Below, in pieces: positions 7,801 through 16,412 of a DNA stretch of 64,000 nucleotides. How positions within the stretch are numbered: position 1 is the first letter of the stretch; each line of letters begins with the position of its first letter. The notes beneath the pieces were generated by a model, which was not told where the DNA came from, did not search any database, and saw only the letters and a program-made list of their open reading frames with translations. The position numbers and the translations under genes are program-made. The DNA comes from an uncultured Clostridium sp. (GTDB lineage Bacteria > Bacillota > Clostridia > Lachnospirales > Lachnospiraceae): assembly GCA_900543885.1 (NCBI GenBank), contig UQTA01000004.1, positions 1-64,000 of the forward strand, given 5' to 3'.

Positions 7801-8622
7801 ATGCTTTATCGTTTTTTTCATAACAAAACTGCGGTTGGCACAGTTGGGCTGGTGCTGATCGTGGCATGTATGGGGATTTTTGCGCCGTGGATCGCTCCTC
7901 ATGATCCGTATGCAGCAGATATTCTCAACAAATTTGCGCATTTCAGCAGAGAATATCCTCTTGGCACGGATAATTTGGGGCGTTGTATTCTTTCGCGTAT
8001 GATCTATGGTATTCGTCCAACTCTTGGGCTTGCAGTACTCACTATGCTTGGCACCATCGGCCTTGGTGCTTTGATGGGACTTCTTGCCGGATATTTTCGT
8101 GGGATTACAGAGGAACTAATTATGAGAGTGGTGGATGTAATGCTTTCCTTGCCCAGTCAGATCATGGTATTTGCTGTTGTTGCGCTTCTTGGAATTAACG
8201 TGCAGAATGTGATTTTGGCCAATGTCTTTATTAAATGGGCCTGGTATGCCCGCATGATCCGCACAGGTGTTATGCAGTACCGCGATAGAAATTTTGTTCA
8301 GTTTTCACGTTGTATTGGTACCCCGGAGCATTTTATCCTGTTTCGTCATCTGGTGCCATCCATAGCAGCGGATCTGGCAGTGCTTTCTTCCCTGGATGTA
8401 GGCTGGGCGATCATTAATATTTCTACTCTGTCCTTTTTGGGCCTTGGTGTACAGGCTCCTACACCAGAATGGGGGGCTATGCTTAGTGAAGCAAAAAATG
8501 TTCTGATCAGCAATCCAGCCCAAATGCTGGTACCAGGAATTGCCATTGTTGTTCTGGTATCTGCTTTTAATCTGATGGGTGATGCGATCAGGGATGTTTT
8601 GGATCCAAAGGAGGTGCTGTAA
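7801..8622 (+). CDS. nikC: NikC-like ABC transporter permease
   Basis: A 273-residue permease of the DppC/OppC/NikC type. An N-terminal membrane segment (VGTVGLVLIVACMGIFAPWIA) and the family motif HPYAADILNKF...YPLGTDNLGR are visible, followed by the transport domain with the EAA-like loop RCIGTPEHFILFRHLVPS and the terminal segment VVLVSAFNLMGDAIRDVLDPK, which is characteristic of the family. ATG 7801 follows AAGGAGAGCC. The tight gene spacing (3 nt on each side) shows a single operon with nikB and nikD. Confidence 0.9.
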   Translation: MLYRFFHNKTAVGTVGLVLIVACMGIFAPWIAPHDPYAADILNKFAHFSREYPLGTDNLGRCILSRMIYGIRPTLGLAVLTMLGTIGLGALMGLLAGYFRGITEELIMRVVDVMLSLPSQIMVFAVVALLGINVQNVILANVFIKWAWYARMIRTGVMQYRDRNFVQFSRCIGTPEHFILFRHLVPSIAADLAVLSSLDVGWAIINISTLSFLGLGVQAPTPEWGAMLSEAKNVLISNPAQMLVPGIAIVVLVSAFNLMGDAIRDVLDPKEVL

Positions 8623-8625
8623 CGG

Positions 8626-9462
8626 ATGTCTGCTGTCTTAAAAGCTGAAAACTTGAATGTAACACTTATAAACCGCAAAATGTCTAAAAAGCTGGTGGAA
8701 AATGTGAATTTTGAAATACATCCTGGAGAGTGCCTGGGAATTTTAGGAGAATCTGGCAGTGGAAAAAGCATGACAGTAAAAGCGATGCTTGGTCTGTTAG
8801 ATAAAAACTTTCAGATTTCCGGTAATGCCGTTTTCCATGGAAAAAATCTTTTGCAGGTGTCAAAAGAAGAACTGCGCCGTCTGCGTGGAAATCGTATTAC
8901 CATGGTATTGCAAAATCCCATGACTTGCTTTGATCCTCTATATCGCATTGGAAGCCAGATGGCTGAAACATTTGCTGCCCATACGACATGGACAACGCAG
9001 GAAATCCATTCGCAGTGTCTGGAAATTCTGGAACAGATGCGAATCCAAAATGGGGAAGAAGTTTTGGAAAAATATCCTCATCAGCTTTCTGGAGGTATGC
9101 TCCAGCGTATTATGATCGGCATTGCCATGGCGCTGCAGCCGGAACTTTTGATCGCAGATGAGCCGACAACAGCCATTGATGCGATTACCCAATATGAGAT
9201 TCTGGAAGAGTTTGTGCGGATCAAAAAAGAAAATCATACAGCTATGCTGTTTATCACTCATGATCTGGGAGCAATTTCAAAAGTGGCAGATCATATTTTG
9301 GTCATGAACAGCGGCCGTGTTGTTGATAGTGGAAGTTTTGAACATATTCTTACTCACGCCAATGACTCGTACACTCGTATGTTGGTAGAAAAGCGTTCTG
9401 GTGTTATGCGCCGCTATTGTCAGATCCTGCATGGAAAGGAGAAGATGGAATGCTTGAATTAA
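8626..9462 (+). CDS. nikD: NikD-like ABC transporter ATP-binding protein
   Basis: A 278-residue ATPase of the oligopeptide/nickel subfamily. Walker A is GESGSGKS (41-48), the signature is LSGGMLQR, Walker B is LLIADEPTT, and the H-loop is FITHDLG. It powers import through NikBC with NikE. The C-terminal region is short and lacks an obvious Cys-rich extension. ATG 8626 follows AAAGGAGG with 11-nt spacing. Its 3' end overlaps nikE by 13 nt. Confidence 0.9.
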   Translation: MSAVLKAENLNVTLINRKMSKKLVENVNFEIHPGECLGILGESGSGKSMTVKAMLGLLDKNFQISGNAVFHGKNLLQVSKEELRRLRGNRITMVLQNPMTCFDPLYRIGSQMAETFAAHTTWTTQEIHSQCLEILEQMRIQNGEEVLEKYPHQLSGGMLQRIMIGIAMALQPELLIADEPTTAIDAITQYEILEEFVRIKKENHTAMLFITHDLGAISKVADHILVMNSGRVVDSGSFEHILTHANDSYTRMLVEKRSGVMRRYCQILHGKEKMECLN

Positions 9463-10226
9463 AAGATGTCTGCGTCAGCTTCCGCAGTGAACGTCAGGAA
9501 AAAATCTTTGGAACTACCCGGCATCAGGTGCTTTTTAATGTATCCGTGCATGTTCCCAAGGGTACTTGTCTTGGAATACTGGGAGAATCTGGAAGCGGAA
9601 AATCCACGATGGGTCGTGTGATCTGCGGGCTGTTAAAGCCTGACAGCGGAGAACTTCTGATTCGTGGTACGTCTGTATATGCCTCCAGAAGTGGACGGAA
9701 AAATCTTCAAAAACGGTTAAGTGTGGTGTTTCAGGATTATACTACATCGGCTAATCCGCGTTTTAGGGTAAAAGAAATCATTTCAGAAGGTCTTAGGGCG
9801 AGAGAACGCAATCAAAAGATAAAATTAAACCATCCAGAAGAAATCCGTCGGTTATTAGAACTTGTTGGATTGAATAGCACTTACGAAGAGAGATATCCTC
9901 ACGAGTTGTCCGGCGGTCAGCTTCAGCGTGTCTGCATTGCCCGGGCAGTGGCCTGCCAGCCGGAAATCATTTTGTTTGATGAGGCGATTTCTTCTCTTGA
10001 TGCGCATACCCAGGTGCAGATCATGGATCTTTTGCGTGATCTGAAAGGAAAACTTGGTCTGACCTACATTTTCATTACCCATGATTTAACATCTGTTACC
10101 TATCTTTGTGATGATGTACTTTTTCTTTACCGTGGTCATATTACGGAACATATTCCTGTATCCTGTATTGCAAATACAAAGGATGAATACGCAAAAAAGC
10201 TGTTGGCTTCGATCATTGAATTCTAA
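9450..10226 (+). CDS. nikE: NikE-like ABC transporter ATP-binding protein
   Basis: A 258-residue second ATPase of the importer. Walker A GESGSGKS spans 45-52, the signature is LSGGQLQR, Walker B is IILFDEAIS, and the switch histidine is in FITHDLT. The Walker B region has EAIS rather than EPTS, as in E. coli NikE-like proteins. The start at 9450 is chosen for its AAAGGAG site and because it gives the usual N-terminus (MLELKDVCVSF); the gene overlaps nikD by 13 nt. It completes the NikABCDE set and leads directly to the M14-like gene. Confidence 0.9.
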   Translation: MLELKDVCVSFRSERQEKIFGTTRHQVLFNVSVHVPKGTCLGILGESGSGKSTMGRVICGLLKPDSGELLIRGTSVYASRSGRKNLQKRLSVVFQDYTTSANPRFRVKEIISEGLRARERNQKIKLNHPEEIRRLLELVGLNSTYEERYPHELSGGQLQRVCIARAVACQPEIILFDEAISSLDAHTQVQIMDLLRDLKGKLGLTYIFITHDLTSVTYLCDDVLFLYRGHITEHIPVSCIANTKDEYAKKLLASIIEF

Positions 10227-10259
10227 TGATCAGGATCAAAATAAAAGGAGTATATTTCA

Positions 10260-11240
10260 ATGAAATTGTCTGAATTAAAAGCTGGAGACGGGAAGAAGCA
10301 AAAACTCCGGCTGCCGATCATCAGTCCGTATCCTATAGAAATAACCGTGATTTGCGGCAGAAAGCCAGGAAAAAGCCTGGTTGTTACTGCAGGAGTGCAT
10401 GGATGTGAATATGTGGGGATCGAAGCGCTCCGCAGCTTATGCATGGAATTAAACCCAGATGATATTTCTGGTCGGGTGATTTTGCTTCCGCTTGTAAATC
10501 CAGAAGGTTTTTATCAGGGGGCGAAGCAGATCATCCCGACGGATAAACAAAATTTAAACAGAATGTTTCCGGGAAATAAAGCTGGCTCTTTTTCCAGCCA
10601 ACTTGCAAAAAGCCTGGAAGAAACTTTATATCAGGAGGCCGATTTTTTTATGGATCTTCATGGCGGCGATGTAAATGAAGCCCTGACTCCATTGATCTTT
10701 TTCCCAACTGCCGTTTCCGAGAAACTAATGCACCAGACAGCGGCTGCCGCAGCTGCTCTTTCTGTGTCTTATCGTGTGGCTTCCACAGCGAAAAATGGAC
10801 TTTACAGCTGGGCTGCGCAGTGCGGGATTCCATCATTGCTGGTAGAGCGGGGAGAACGTGGTTTATGGAGTCAAAGAGAAGTTGAAGCATGCAAAAAGAA
10901 TGTATATGAGATGATGTGGCATCTTGGAATGATCGGTGAGGTACGGATGCCGGATACAGCAGTGTTTCAAACTCAAGTTTCCGCATTACCTCCTGACCAG
11001 GTTGAAATTCGAGAGACTTTTTATGAAGAATCTCCCTGTGACGGTTTCTGGTATCCTGCTATGATGCAGGCTGGGCAATTTCTTTCTAAGGGTGATCTGA
11101 TCGGTACTTTAAAAGATTTTGCAGGGGAAGAAATGTTTCGCTGCATTGCACCTTTTGATGGTGTAATACTCTACTATACATTAAGTCTTGGAGTGAAAGC
11201 GGGAGATCCACTAACTGCATTCGGCAGGATAGAAAAATGA
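10260..11240 (+). CDS. Succinylglutamate desuccinylase/aspartoacylase-type (M14-like) zinc hydrolase
   Basis: A 326-residue soluble protein of the AstE/AspA fold. The zinc ligands are visible as GVHGCE (His47, Glu50) and DLHGGD (His134), with NLNRMFPG between them carrying the typical substrate-binding Asn-Arg. A C-terminal beta domain follows. Family members deacylate N-acyl amino acids or cleave small peptides. Its position 33 nt after nikE, before a terminator, places it in the importer operon, so I infer that it processes the imported ligand, for example by cleaving an amide in an organic chelator or peptide. No signal peptide, so it acts in the cytoplasm. Exact substrate unknown. Confidence 0.85.
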   Translation: MKLSELKAGDGKKQKLRLPIISPYPIEITVICGRKPGKSLVVTAGVHGCEYVGIEALRSLCMELNPDDISGRVILLPLVNPEGFYQGAKQIIPTDKQNLNRMFPGNKAGSFSSQLAKSLEETLYQEADFFMDLHGGDVNEALTPLIFFPTAVSEKLMHQTAAAAAALSVSYRVASTAKNGLYSWAAQCGIPSLLVERGERGLWSQREVEACKKNVYEMMWHLGMIGEVRMPDTAVFQTQVSALPPDQVEIRETFYEESPCDGFWYPAMMQAGQFLSKGDLIGTLKDFAGEEMFRCIAPFDGVILYYTLSLGVKAGDPLTAFGRIEK

Positions 11241-11257
11241 TATGATAAAATAAAAAT

Positions 11258-11301
11258 ACCGTTGAAAAGTAATCTGAATAAGCTTTTCAACGGTGCTTTT
11301 T
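11258..11301 (+). terminator. Rho-independent terminator of the nik-like operon
   Basis: ACCGTTGAAAAG (11258-11269) and CTTTTCAACGGT (11283-11294) form a perfect 12-bp stem, followed by GCTTTTTTA. Confidence 0.9.
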
Positions 11302-11362
11302 TATGGTAAATTTCTTTTGGAAATTATTTGCTTTGTAAAAAAATGACACAGTAGTTTGATGA

Positions 11363-11455
11363 TATTAATTAAGAAAGTGAAAAAATCAATCAAACATGTT
11401 TTAAAAAGATACATGTTTTGAAAACAAAAAGATACAAAACTTATCTTAATTAATA
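11363..11455 (+). promoter_or_regulatory. AT-rich control region with inverted and direct repeats upstream of the GntR gene
   Basis: Most of the 399-nt gap 11241-11639 is A-rich and gene-free. An 11-bp inverted repeat, TATTAATTAAG (11363-11373) and CTTAATTAATA (11445-11455), flanks two direct copies of ACATGTTTT (11394-11402, 11411-11419), whose starts are 17 nt apart. A third ACATGTT is at 11584, in the core promoter. Probable operator array. Confidence 0.45.
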
Positions 11456-11568
11456 CAGGTAAAAACGAAAAAAAGGAAATTAAAATAGTAAAAAAGGAGA
11501 AAAACGGGGAAATGTGCCTAAAAAATGAAGAAAAAATTGAAAAAATATTTAAAAAACATAAAAAGCAC

Positions 11569-11597
11569 TTGACTTATATTAATACATGTTGTATGCT
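11569..11597 (+). promoter_or_regulatory. Sigma-A promoter with overlapping palindrome upstream of gntR
   Basis: TTGACT (11569-11574), a 17-nt spacer and TATGCT (11592-11597). The palindrome ATACA-TGT-TGTAT (11582-11594) covers the spacer end and the -10, a suitable place for autorepression by the GntR protein encoded just downstream. Confidence 0.65.
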
Positions 11598-11639
11598 TAC
11601 GGTACCATACAGTTGCAGACAGGAAAGGAGGGCAACGCT

Positions 11640-12365
11640 GTGAATAAATTATCAAACAAACCTTTGTATGATCAGGTATTTGACCAGATCAAAGATATGA
11701 TACGCAGTGGAGCTTATCGCACCGGGGAGCAGCTTCCCAGTGAAAAAGAGCTGATGGAACGTATGGGAGTAAGCAGAGTAACGGTACGCCAGGCCCTTCG
11801 CCTTCTTGCGGATGCAGGAATTATAGAAACCCGAAAAGGAAAAGGAAGCGTTGTTTGTGTAGACTGGAAAAATCTGCTGGATCCTGGAGAATTAAAGGAT
11901 CAGGCGGAAAAGTACTGGCAGCAGTTTGAACTTTCTACAAAAGCCAGACGGCTGATCGAACCTGCTATTGCAAAACAGGCGGCGCTGGTGGCTACACCGG
12001 AAGACATTGCCAGACTGGAACGTATCCATGAAAATGACCAGGTGGTGATCGAAAGCCCGAATCTGTATATAGAAGAGGGAAGAGGACTTCAGTCTTTCCA
12101 CGGCTGTTTGTGGGAGATATTAAAGAACCCGCTGCTGGAGCCGGTATGGAATGCAGTTGTCCTTCCTTCCAATGAAATACGTTCTCTGCCTTTGATCTTT
12201 CCTGTAGATCAGGAATTAAATAGAGAACAGGTACATATCCAGCATGGAAACATTCTGGAAGCAGTGCGAAACCACGACGGTGATTATGCATATTTTCATA
12301 TGTTAGTTCACTGCGACTGGATCTACAGCACGTATAAACAATATTTTGAAGAATTCTGCAGGTAA
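11640..12365 (+). CDS. GntR-family (FadR/FCD-type) transcriptional regulator
   Basis: A 241-residue regulator. The N-terminal winged helix covers PLYDQVFDQIKDMIRSGAYRTGEQLPSEKELMERMGVSRVTVRQALRLL, the hallmark of GntR proteins, and the C-terminal helical domain (ARRLIEPAIAKQAALVATPEDI..., three buried His later) is FCD-like, usually binding a small organic acid or amino-acid-derived ligand with a metal. Start GTG 11640 is chosen for GGAAAGGAGG 8 nt upstream; an in-frame ATG at 11586 sits inside the promoter. It most likely controls itself and the 12.5-19.1 kb operon. The effector is probably the imported substrate or a metabolite of it. Confidence 0.88.
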   Translation: MNKLSNKPLYDQVFDQIKDMIRSGAYRTGEQLPSEKELMERMGVSRVTVRQALRLLADAGIIETRKGKGSVVCVDWKNLLDPGELKDQAEKYWQQFELSTKARRLIEPAIAKQAALVATPEDIARLERIHENDQVVIESPNLYIEEGRGLQSFHGCLWEILKNPLLEPVWNAVVLPSNEIRSLPLIFPVDQELNREQVHIQHGNILEAVRNHDGDYAYFHMLVHCDWIYSTYKQYFEEFCR

Positions 12366-12493
12366 CTGCCTGCGGAGGTTCTTTATCTTATGGTTATCAT
12401 TATTTCATAGTTATCATTTATTTTGGCTGTAATTTTCTCAGACAGTGCAGGGCCCGTACCGCCTGGGGATATAGCATAGATAGTGTGTACTTA

Positions 12494-12517
12494 CAAAATC
12501 TGGTTTCACCGATTTTG
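12494..12517 (+). promoter_or_regulatory. Leader hairpin before the C-S lyase gene
   Basis: CAAAATC(T)GGT-TTC-ACCGATTTTG forms a short stable stem about 40 nt before the ATG at 12556. Upstream, GTTATCATT is repeated at 12393 and 12410 (17 nt apart). No strong promoter was recognised in the 12366-12555 gap, so the operon may be read from the gntR promoter. The hairpin's role is unknown. Confidence 0.35.
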
Positions 12518-12555
12518 CAGACACATTTAGTTTTACATCATTTGGAGGTGCAGTA

Positions 12556-13737
12556 ATGAAGTACGATTTTAATAAAGTACAGGACCGCATTGGCTCTGAC
12601 TCCATCAAGTGGGAAAAACAGCTGAAATTCGGCACACGGACAGGACTTCTTCCTTTCTGGATCGCTGATACCGACTTTGCAACATTGCCGGAGGCAGTAG
12701 AGGCAATGAAGAAACGTCTGGAGCATCCGGTTTTCGGATATACCACTACTGGAGAGAGAACTCTGGAAACAGTTAGAAGCTGGTATAAGCGCCGTCATCA
12801 GGTAGATCTGCCTGTCAGTGCTTTTTCCCCTTCTGAAGGTGTTGTAACATCCATCTGGTTCTCTATCCGCGGCTTTACACAGCCTGGAGACGGAGTTTTA
12901 GTATTTACTCCTGTATATGACCCGTTTTTTGCTGTGATCAACAACCAGGGGAGAAAACAGGTTGACTGTCCACTGGTTTATAGCGAAGGCCGTTATGTCA
13001 TTGACTGGGAAGATCTGGAAAAGAAATTATCCGGTGGAGATGTAAAGGCAATGATCTTCTGCAACCCTCATAACCCGGTAGGCCGTGTATGGACAGAGGA
13101 TGAGGTCAGAAAGATCGTAGAGCTGTGTAAGAAATACTCTGTATGGCTGTTCTCTGATGAGATCCACGGGGATGTAGTTCTTTACGGACATCAGTATACT
13201 TCTGCTGCACGTTTCGCAGATGTGTATGATCATATGCTGGTTTATACAGCAATCAGTAAGACCTTTAATATGGCAGGTCTTCATTCTTCCTGTACCATTA
13301 TCCCGAATCCGGAATACAAGAAGATCCAGGAAGATACACTGCGCCAGGCATGGCTGATGAGCCCTAACTGCATGGCAAACAGCGCCATCGAAGCCTGCTA
13401 TACATATGGCGATGAATGGGTAGATGAACAGAATGCATATCTTACAGAAAATGCTGAATTTGTTATCAGCTATTTGAAAGAACATGCACCGCAGATCAAA
13501 CCTGTTAAGCCAGAAGGTACTTATTTGATGTGGTTAGACTGCAGCGGACTTTCCATGACTTCCGAGGAGATGGTAAAGATCCTGGCATCTGAATATAAGA
13601 TGGCAGTAGGAGGAGGCGCCGGATATCAGGGCAATGGAGAACATTTCCTTCGCTTTAATATCGGCTGTCCAAGAGAGACTCTGAAAAAGGGTATGGAAAT
13701 ACTGGCACAGTTTGTGGCAGATAAGAAAGGGGTATAA
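12556..13737 (+). CDS. PatB/MalY-type PLP-dependent C-S lyase (cystathionine beta-lyase/aminotransferase fold I)
   Basis: A 393-residue PLP enzyme of the MalY/PatB subfamily: N-terminal FWIADTDFATLPEA, YDPFF, NPHNPVGRVW, the PLP-phosphate and ring contacts SDEIHGDVV, and the Schiff-base Lys235 in AISKTFNMAG. Members cleave carbon-sulfur bonds of cystathionine, cysteine or S-substituted cysteines to pyruvate, ammonia and a thiol. ATG 12556 has TTGGAGGTG upstream. It is separated from the APC permease gene by only 2 nt, and is in one operon with a permease and a three-part reductase. An ordinary aminotransferase role is possible, but the subfamily features favour C-S lyase. Confidence 0.88.
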   Translation: MKYDFNKVQDRIGSDSIKWEKQLKFGTRTGLLPFWIADTDFATLPEAVEAMKKRLEHPVFGYTTTGERTLETVRSWYKRRHQVDLPVSAFSPSEGVVTSIWFSIRGFTQPGDGVLVFTPVYDPFFAVINNQGRKQVDCPLVYSEGRYVIDWEDLEKKLSGGDVKAMIFCNPHNPVGRVWTEDEVRKIVELCKKYSVWLFSDEIHGDVVLYGHQYTSAARFADVYDHMLVYTAISKTFNMAGLHSSCTIIPNPEYKKIQEDTLRQAWLMSPNCMANSAIEACYTYGDEWVDEQNAYLTENAEFVISYLKEHAPQIKPVKPEGTYLMWLDCSGLSMTSEEMVKILASEYKMAVGGGAGYQGNGEHFLRFNIGCPRETLKKGMEILAQFVADKKGV

Positions 13738-13739
13738 CT

Positions 13740-15047
13740 ATGGAAAACAAAAAACTGAATTTCTGGGAATGCATGAGTTTCTGTATTGGCCAGATCGTTG
13801 GTTCCGGTGTATTCGTACTGACTGGTATTGTAATCGGACTGACCGGACACGGCGCACCTTACGGCTTTGTTCTTGCAGCACTGATCGCTGTATGTCAGCT
13901 GGTTCCAATGGCAACTCTGGCATCCAGTATGCCTGCAACTGGCGGCAGCTATGTATATGCGAAAAAACTGATCGGACCAAGAGCATCTTTCGTATTCTTA
14001 ATGATGTTCGTTCTTCAGCAGGTACTGATCGCAACTTTCGCCATTGGCTTTGCAAGCTATGTAGCTGTTATCTTCCCTGATGTAAATCAGAAATTAGCAG
14101 CACTTGGTGCATTGACCTTAGCAGTAGTAGTAAATATGATTGGCCTTAAGACTTCTGCAAAAGTACAGAAGTTCATGGTAGCATTATTGCTGATTTCTCT
14201 GTTTATTTACATTGTATTTGGTCTTCCTAAGGTAGACTGGTCTGCACTGGCATTGAATAAAGAAAATATTATGCCAAACGGTCCAATGAAATTCCTTCGC
14301 GGTGCTGCAATGCTTTCCTTTGCATGTGCAGGTGCTAAGTTCTTAGCTGAGAATGGCGGTGAAGTAGAAAATCCTGGAAAGACCATTCCAAAAGCTATGG
14401 TATTATCTACCTTACTTGTTGCAATTTTCTATGCATTAGTTGGTATTGTTGCTGCCTGCGTTCTTCCTGTAGAAGAAGTAGCTGGTGTTAATATCTCTGT
14501 AGTAGCAAAATCCGTATTCCCTGCACCGATCTACCTGTTCTTCGTAATCGGCGGTGCCTGGTTCGCATTACTGACCACTTTAAATGGTACCTTATCCTGG
14601 ACCACACGTTCTCTTCAGAGAGCTGCTATGGACGGATGGCTGCCAGAGGCATGTGCAAAGGAAAATAAGGGCGGTACACCTGTTATCCTGCTGTTATTCT
14701 TCTTTGTAGTTGGTATTATTCCAATCGTAACTGGTATGAATACTTCTGATATCGCAAACATGGGTACTGGCTGTGGTAAGCTGACTGACCTGTTAATGGT
14801 ATATGCCTGCTTCCGTCTGCCTAAGGTATTCCCGGAAGAATACAGAAAATCTGCTCTGTACATGAGCCCTGCAAAGTTAAATGTAGCTCTGGCAGTTGTA
14901 TTCGTTGTACTGGCAGCTACTTCCTATGTCAGCCTGTCCAGCTTAAATGCAAGACAGTTCCTGTACATTGGTCTGTTTATCCTTGCAGCGATCGTGCTGA
15001 TGTTAGTTCGTTATAAGAACGTAAAAGATAAAATGGATCAGCAGTAA
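13740..15047 (+). CDS. APC-family amino acid permease
   Basis: A 435-residue integral membrane protein with about twelve hydrophobic segments. The first segment shows the APC signature IGQIVGSGVFVLTGIVIG, with the unwound GSG substrate site, and TGGSYVYAKKL in the third helix region is typical of amino acid transporters. It begins 2 nt after the C-S lyase stop, with AAAGGGG as ribosome site. In context it should import the amino-acid-like substrate of the operon. Cation coupling and exact substrate cannot be read from the sequence. Confidence 0.88.
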   Translation: MENKKLNFWECMSFCIGQIVGSGVFVLTGIVIGLTGHGAPYGFVLAALIAVCQLVPMATLASSMPATGGSYVYAKKLIGPRASFVFLMMFVLQQVLIATFAIGFASYVAVIFPDVNQKLAALGALTLAVVVNMIGLKTSAKVQKFMVALLLISLFIYIVFGLPKVDWSALALNKENIMPNGPMKFLRGAAMLSFACAGAKFLAENGGEVENPGKTIPKAMVLSTLLVAIFYALVGIVAACVLPVEEVAGVNISVVAKSVFPAPIYLFFVIGGAWFALLTTLNGTLSWTTRSLQRAAMDGWLPEACAKENKGGTPVILLLFFFVVGIIPIVTGMNTSDIANMGTGCGKLTDLLMVYACFRLPKVFPEEYRKSALYMSPAKLNVALAVVFVVLAATSYVSLSSLNARQFLYIGLFILAAIVLMLVRYKNVKDKMDQQ

Positions 15048-15067
15048 TCACTGTTTGATACCGGTAG

Positions 15068-15106
15068 ACGCGGTGATATGTTGCAGCAGTGACATTGTCG
15101 CCGCGT
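15068..15106 (+). promoter_or_regulatory. Intercistronic hairpin in the permease-oxidoreductase gap
   Basis: ACGCGGTGA (15068-15076) pairs with TCGCCGCGT (15098-15106) with one wobble. The U-run is weak (TTCC), so it is more likely a processing or attenuation point than a full terminator. Confidence 0.45.
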
Positions 15107-15152
15107 TTCCATGTTATATACAGGAACATGAAGATCAACGGGAGGTAGAATT

Positions 15153-16412
15153 ATGAAATATGCAGTAGTAGGCTTCGGTACAGCCGGCTACCATGCAGTG
15201 AAAAAGATCCGTGAACTGGATAAAGAAGGATGCATTGACGTCTACAGTAACACAGGACGGGCTCCTTATAATCCTATGCTGACCACCTATTATGCTTTTG
15301 GAAAACTGGAATATGAGGGAATGTTCCCTTTTGGTGATCTGGAGCAGATTCAGAAAGAGGTGGACTTTAACCTTCGCAGAGAGCAGGTTGTGAAAGTTCA
15401 CGGATCAGAACATCTGGTAGAAACAGAAAAGGGATCAGAAAAATACGATCGTATCCTGATCGCTACAGGCGCAAGAGCCTTTGCGCCTCCTGTAAAAGGA
15501 CTGGAGCCTGAAGACGCATTTTTAATGCGTACGGTGGAAGATGCTCTTCGTTTTAAAGAACGTCTGAAGAAAAATAATATTAAACATGCAGTAGTTATTG
15601 GCGCTTCCATGGCTGGTATTAAGGTAGTGGAAGTCCTGCACAAATACGGCATTGAAACATGGCTTTTAGATCTGGCAAGCTACATCTTCCCTCTGGCAGC
15701 TTATAAAGAGGTGGCAGAAGAAATTGAGAAGAGAGTAGAAGCTCAGGGCGTTCATTTAATGTTTGGTGTGACCATTGACCATATGGAACAGGAAAATGGA
15801 GAAAAAGTGGCTGTCCTTACAGACGGAAGCCGTATTCCTGCGGATATCGTTGGCCTTTGCATTGGTACGAGAGCGATTACGGAGACGGTTCAGGGAGAAG
15901 TTGAGATTGGAAGAGGCATTGTGGTAGATGACCATATGCGTACTTCTGTTCCGGGCATTTTTGCTGCAGGAGACTGCTGTGAAGGCAATAACCTGGAAAG
16001 CGGACAGAACCAGATCATCGGTCTGTGGGCCAATGCCAATCATCAGGGTGAAACTGCCGGCATCAACATGGCAGGGGGAGATGTGACTTATAAAGGCAAT
16101 ATTCTTCATAACATCACCCATTTTATGAACATGGACTTTATTGGTTTTGGAGACAACCGTATGCAGGGAGAGATCCTGGAATATGGTTCTCTTTCCGAAG
16201 ACCTTTATATCCGTCTGGTGATAGATGGAAAACGCATTGTAGGTGCTAATATTTTAGATAATTATCGTGTCAGCGGCATTATTAAAAACTATATGCTGCG
16301 GCTGTTTGCAGGTGAACAGTTTGTTCTGCCGGATTATCAGCGTGCTATGCTGGTAAAAGCAGGACTTTCCGTTCCTTTTATAGAAGAAGTTGAGGAGAAG
16401 ATTCATGGATAG
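15153..16412 (+). CDS. NAD(P)/FAD-dependent oxidoreductase (pyridine nucleotide-disulfide oxidoreductase family)
   Basis: A 419-residue flavoprotein. The FAD-binding loop GFGTAG is at the N-terminus (residues 7-12), a second dinucleotide loop VIGASMAG binds NAD(P)H in mid-protein, and the second FAD contact is GIFAAGDCCE. The family includes NADH-dependent ferredoxin/rubredoxin and nitrite reductase-type electron-transfer subunits. The C-terminal ~90 residues form a dimerisation domain. It overlaps the molybdoenzyme gene by 8 nt, so it is almost certainly the electron-input subunit, passing electrons from NAD(P)H to the Fe-S and molybdopterin subunits. No signal peptide: cytoplasmic. Confidence 0.87.
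   Translation: MKYAVVGFGTAGYHAVKKIRELDKEGCIDVYSNTGRAPYNPMLTTYYAFGKLEYEGMFPFGDLEQIQKEVDFNLRREQVVKVHGSEHLVETEKGSEKYDRILIATGARAFAPPVKGLEPEDAFLMRTVEDALRFKERLKKNNIKHAVVIGASMAGIKVVEVLHKYGIETWLLDLASYIFPLAAYKEVAEEIEKRVEAQGVHLMFGVTIDHMEQENGEKVAVLTDGSRIPADIVGLCIGTRAITETVQGEVEIGRGIVVDDHMRTSVPGIFAAGDCCEGNNLESGQNQIIGLWANANHQGETAGINMAGGDVTYKGNILHNITHFMNMDFIGFGDNRMQGEILEYGSLSEDLYIRLVIDGKRIVGANILDNYRVSGIIKNYMLRLFAGEQFVLPDYQRAMLVKAGLSVPFIEEVEEKIHG

Noticed and set aside
5113..10226. NikR-type operator or classical nickel assignment
   Set aside because: No GTATGA-N16-TCATAC-like repeat was found and the key His ligand of NikA is absent, so nickel remains only one possibility.
11512..11643. 44-codon ORF ending at the gntR start
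   Set aside because: It contains the -35/-10 promoter and owes its Lys/Glu content to A-rich DNA; poor ribosome site spacing.
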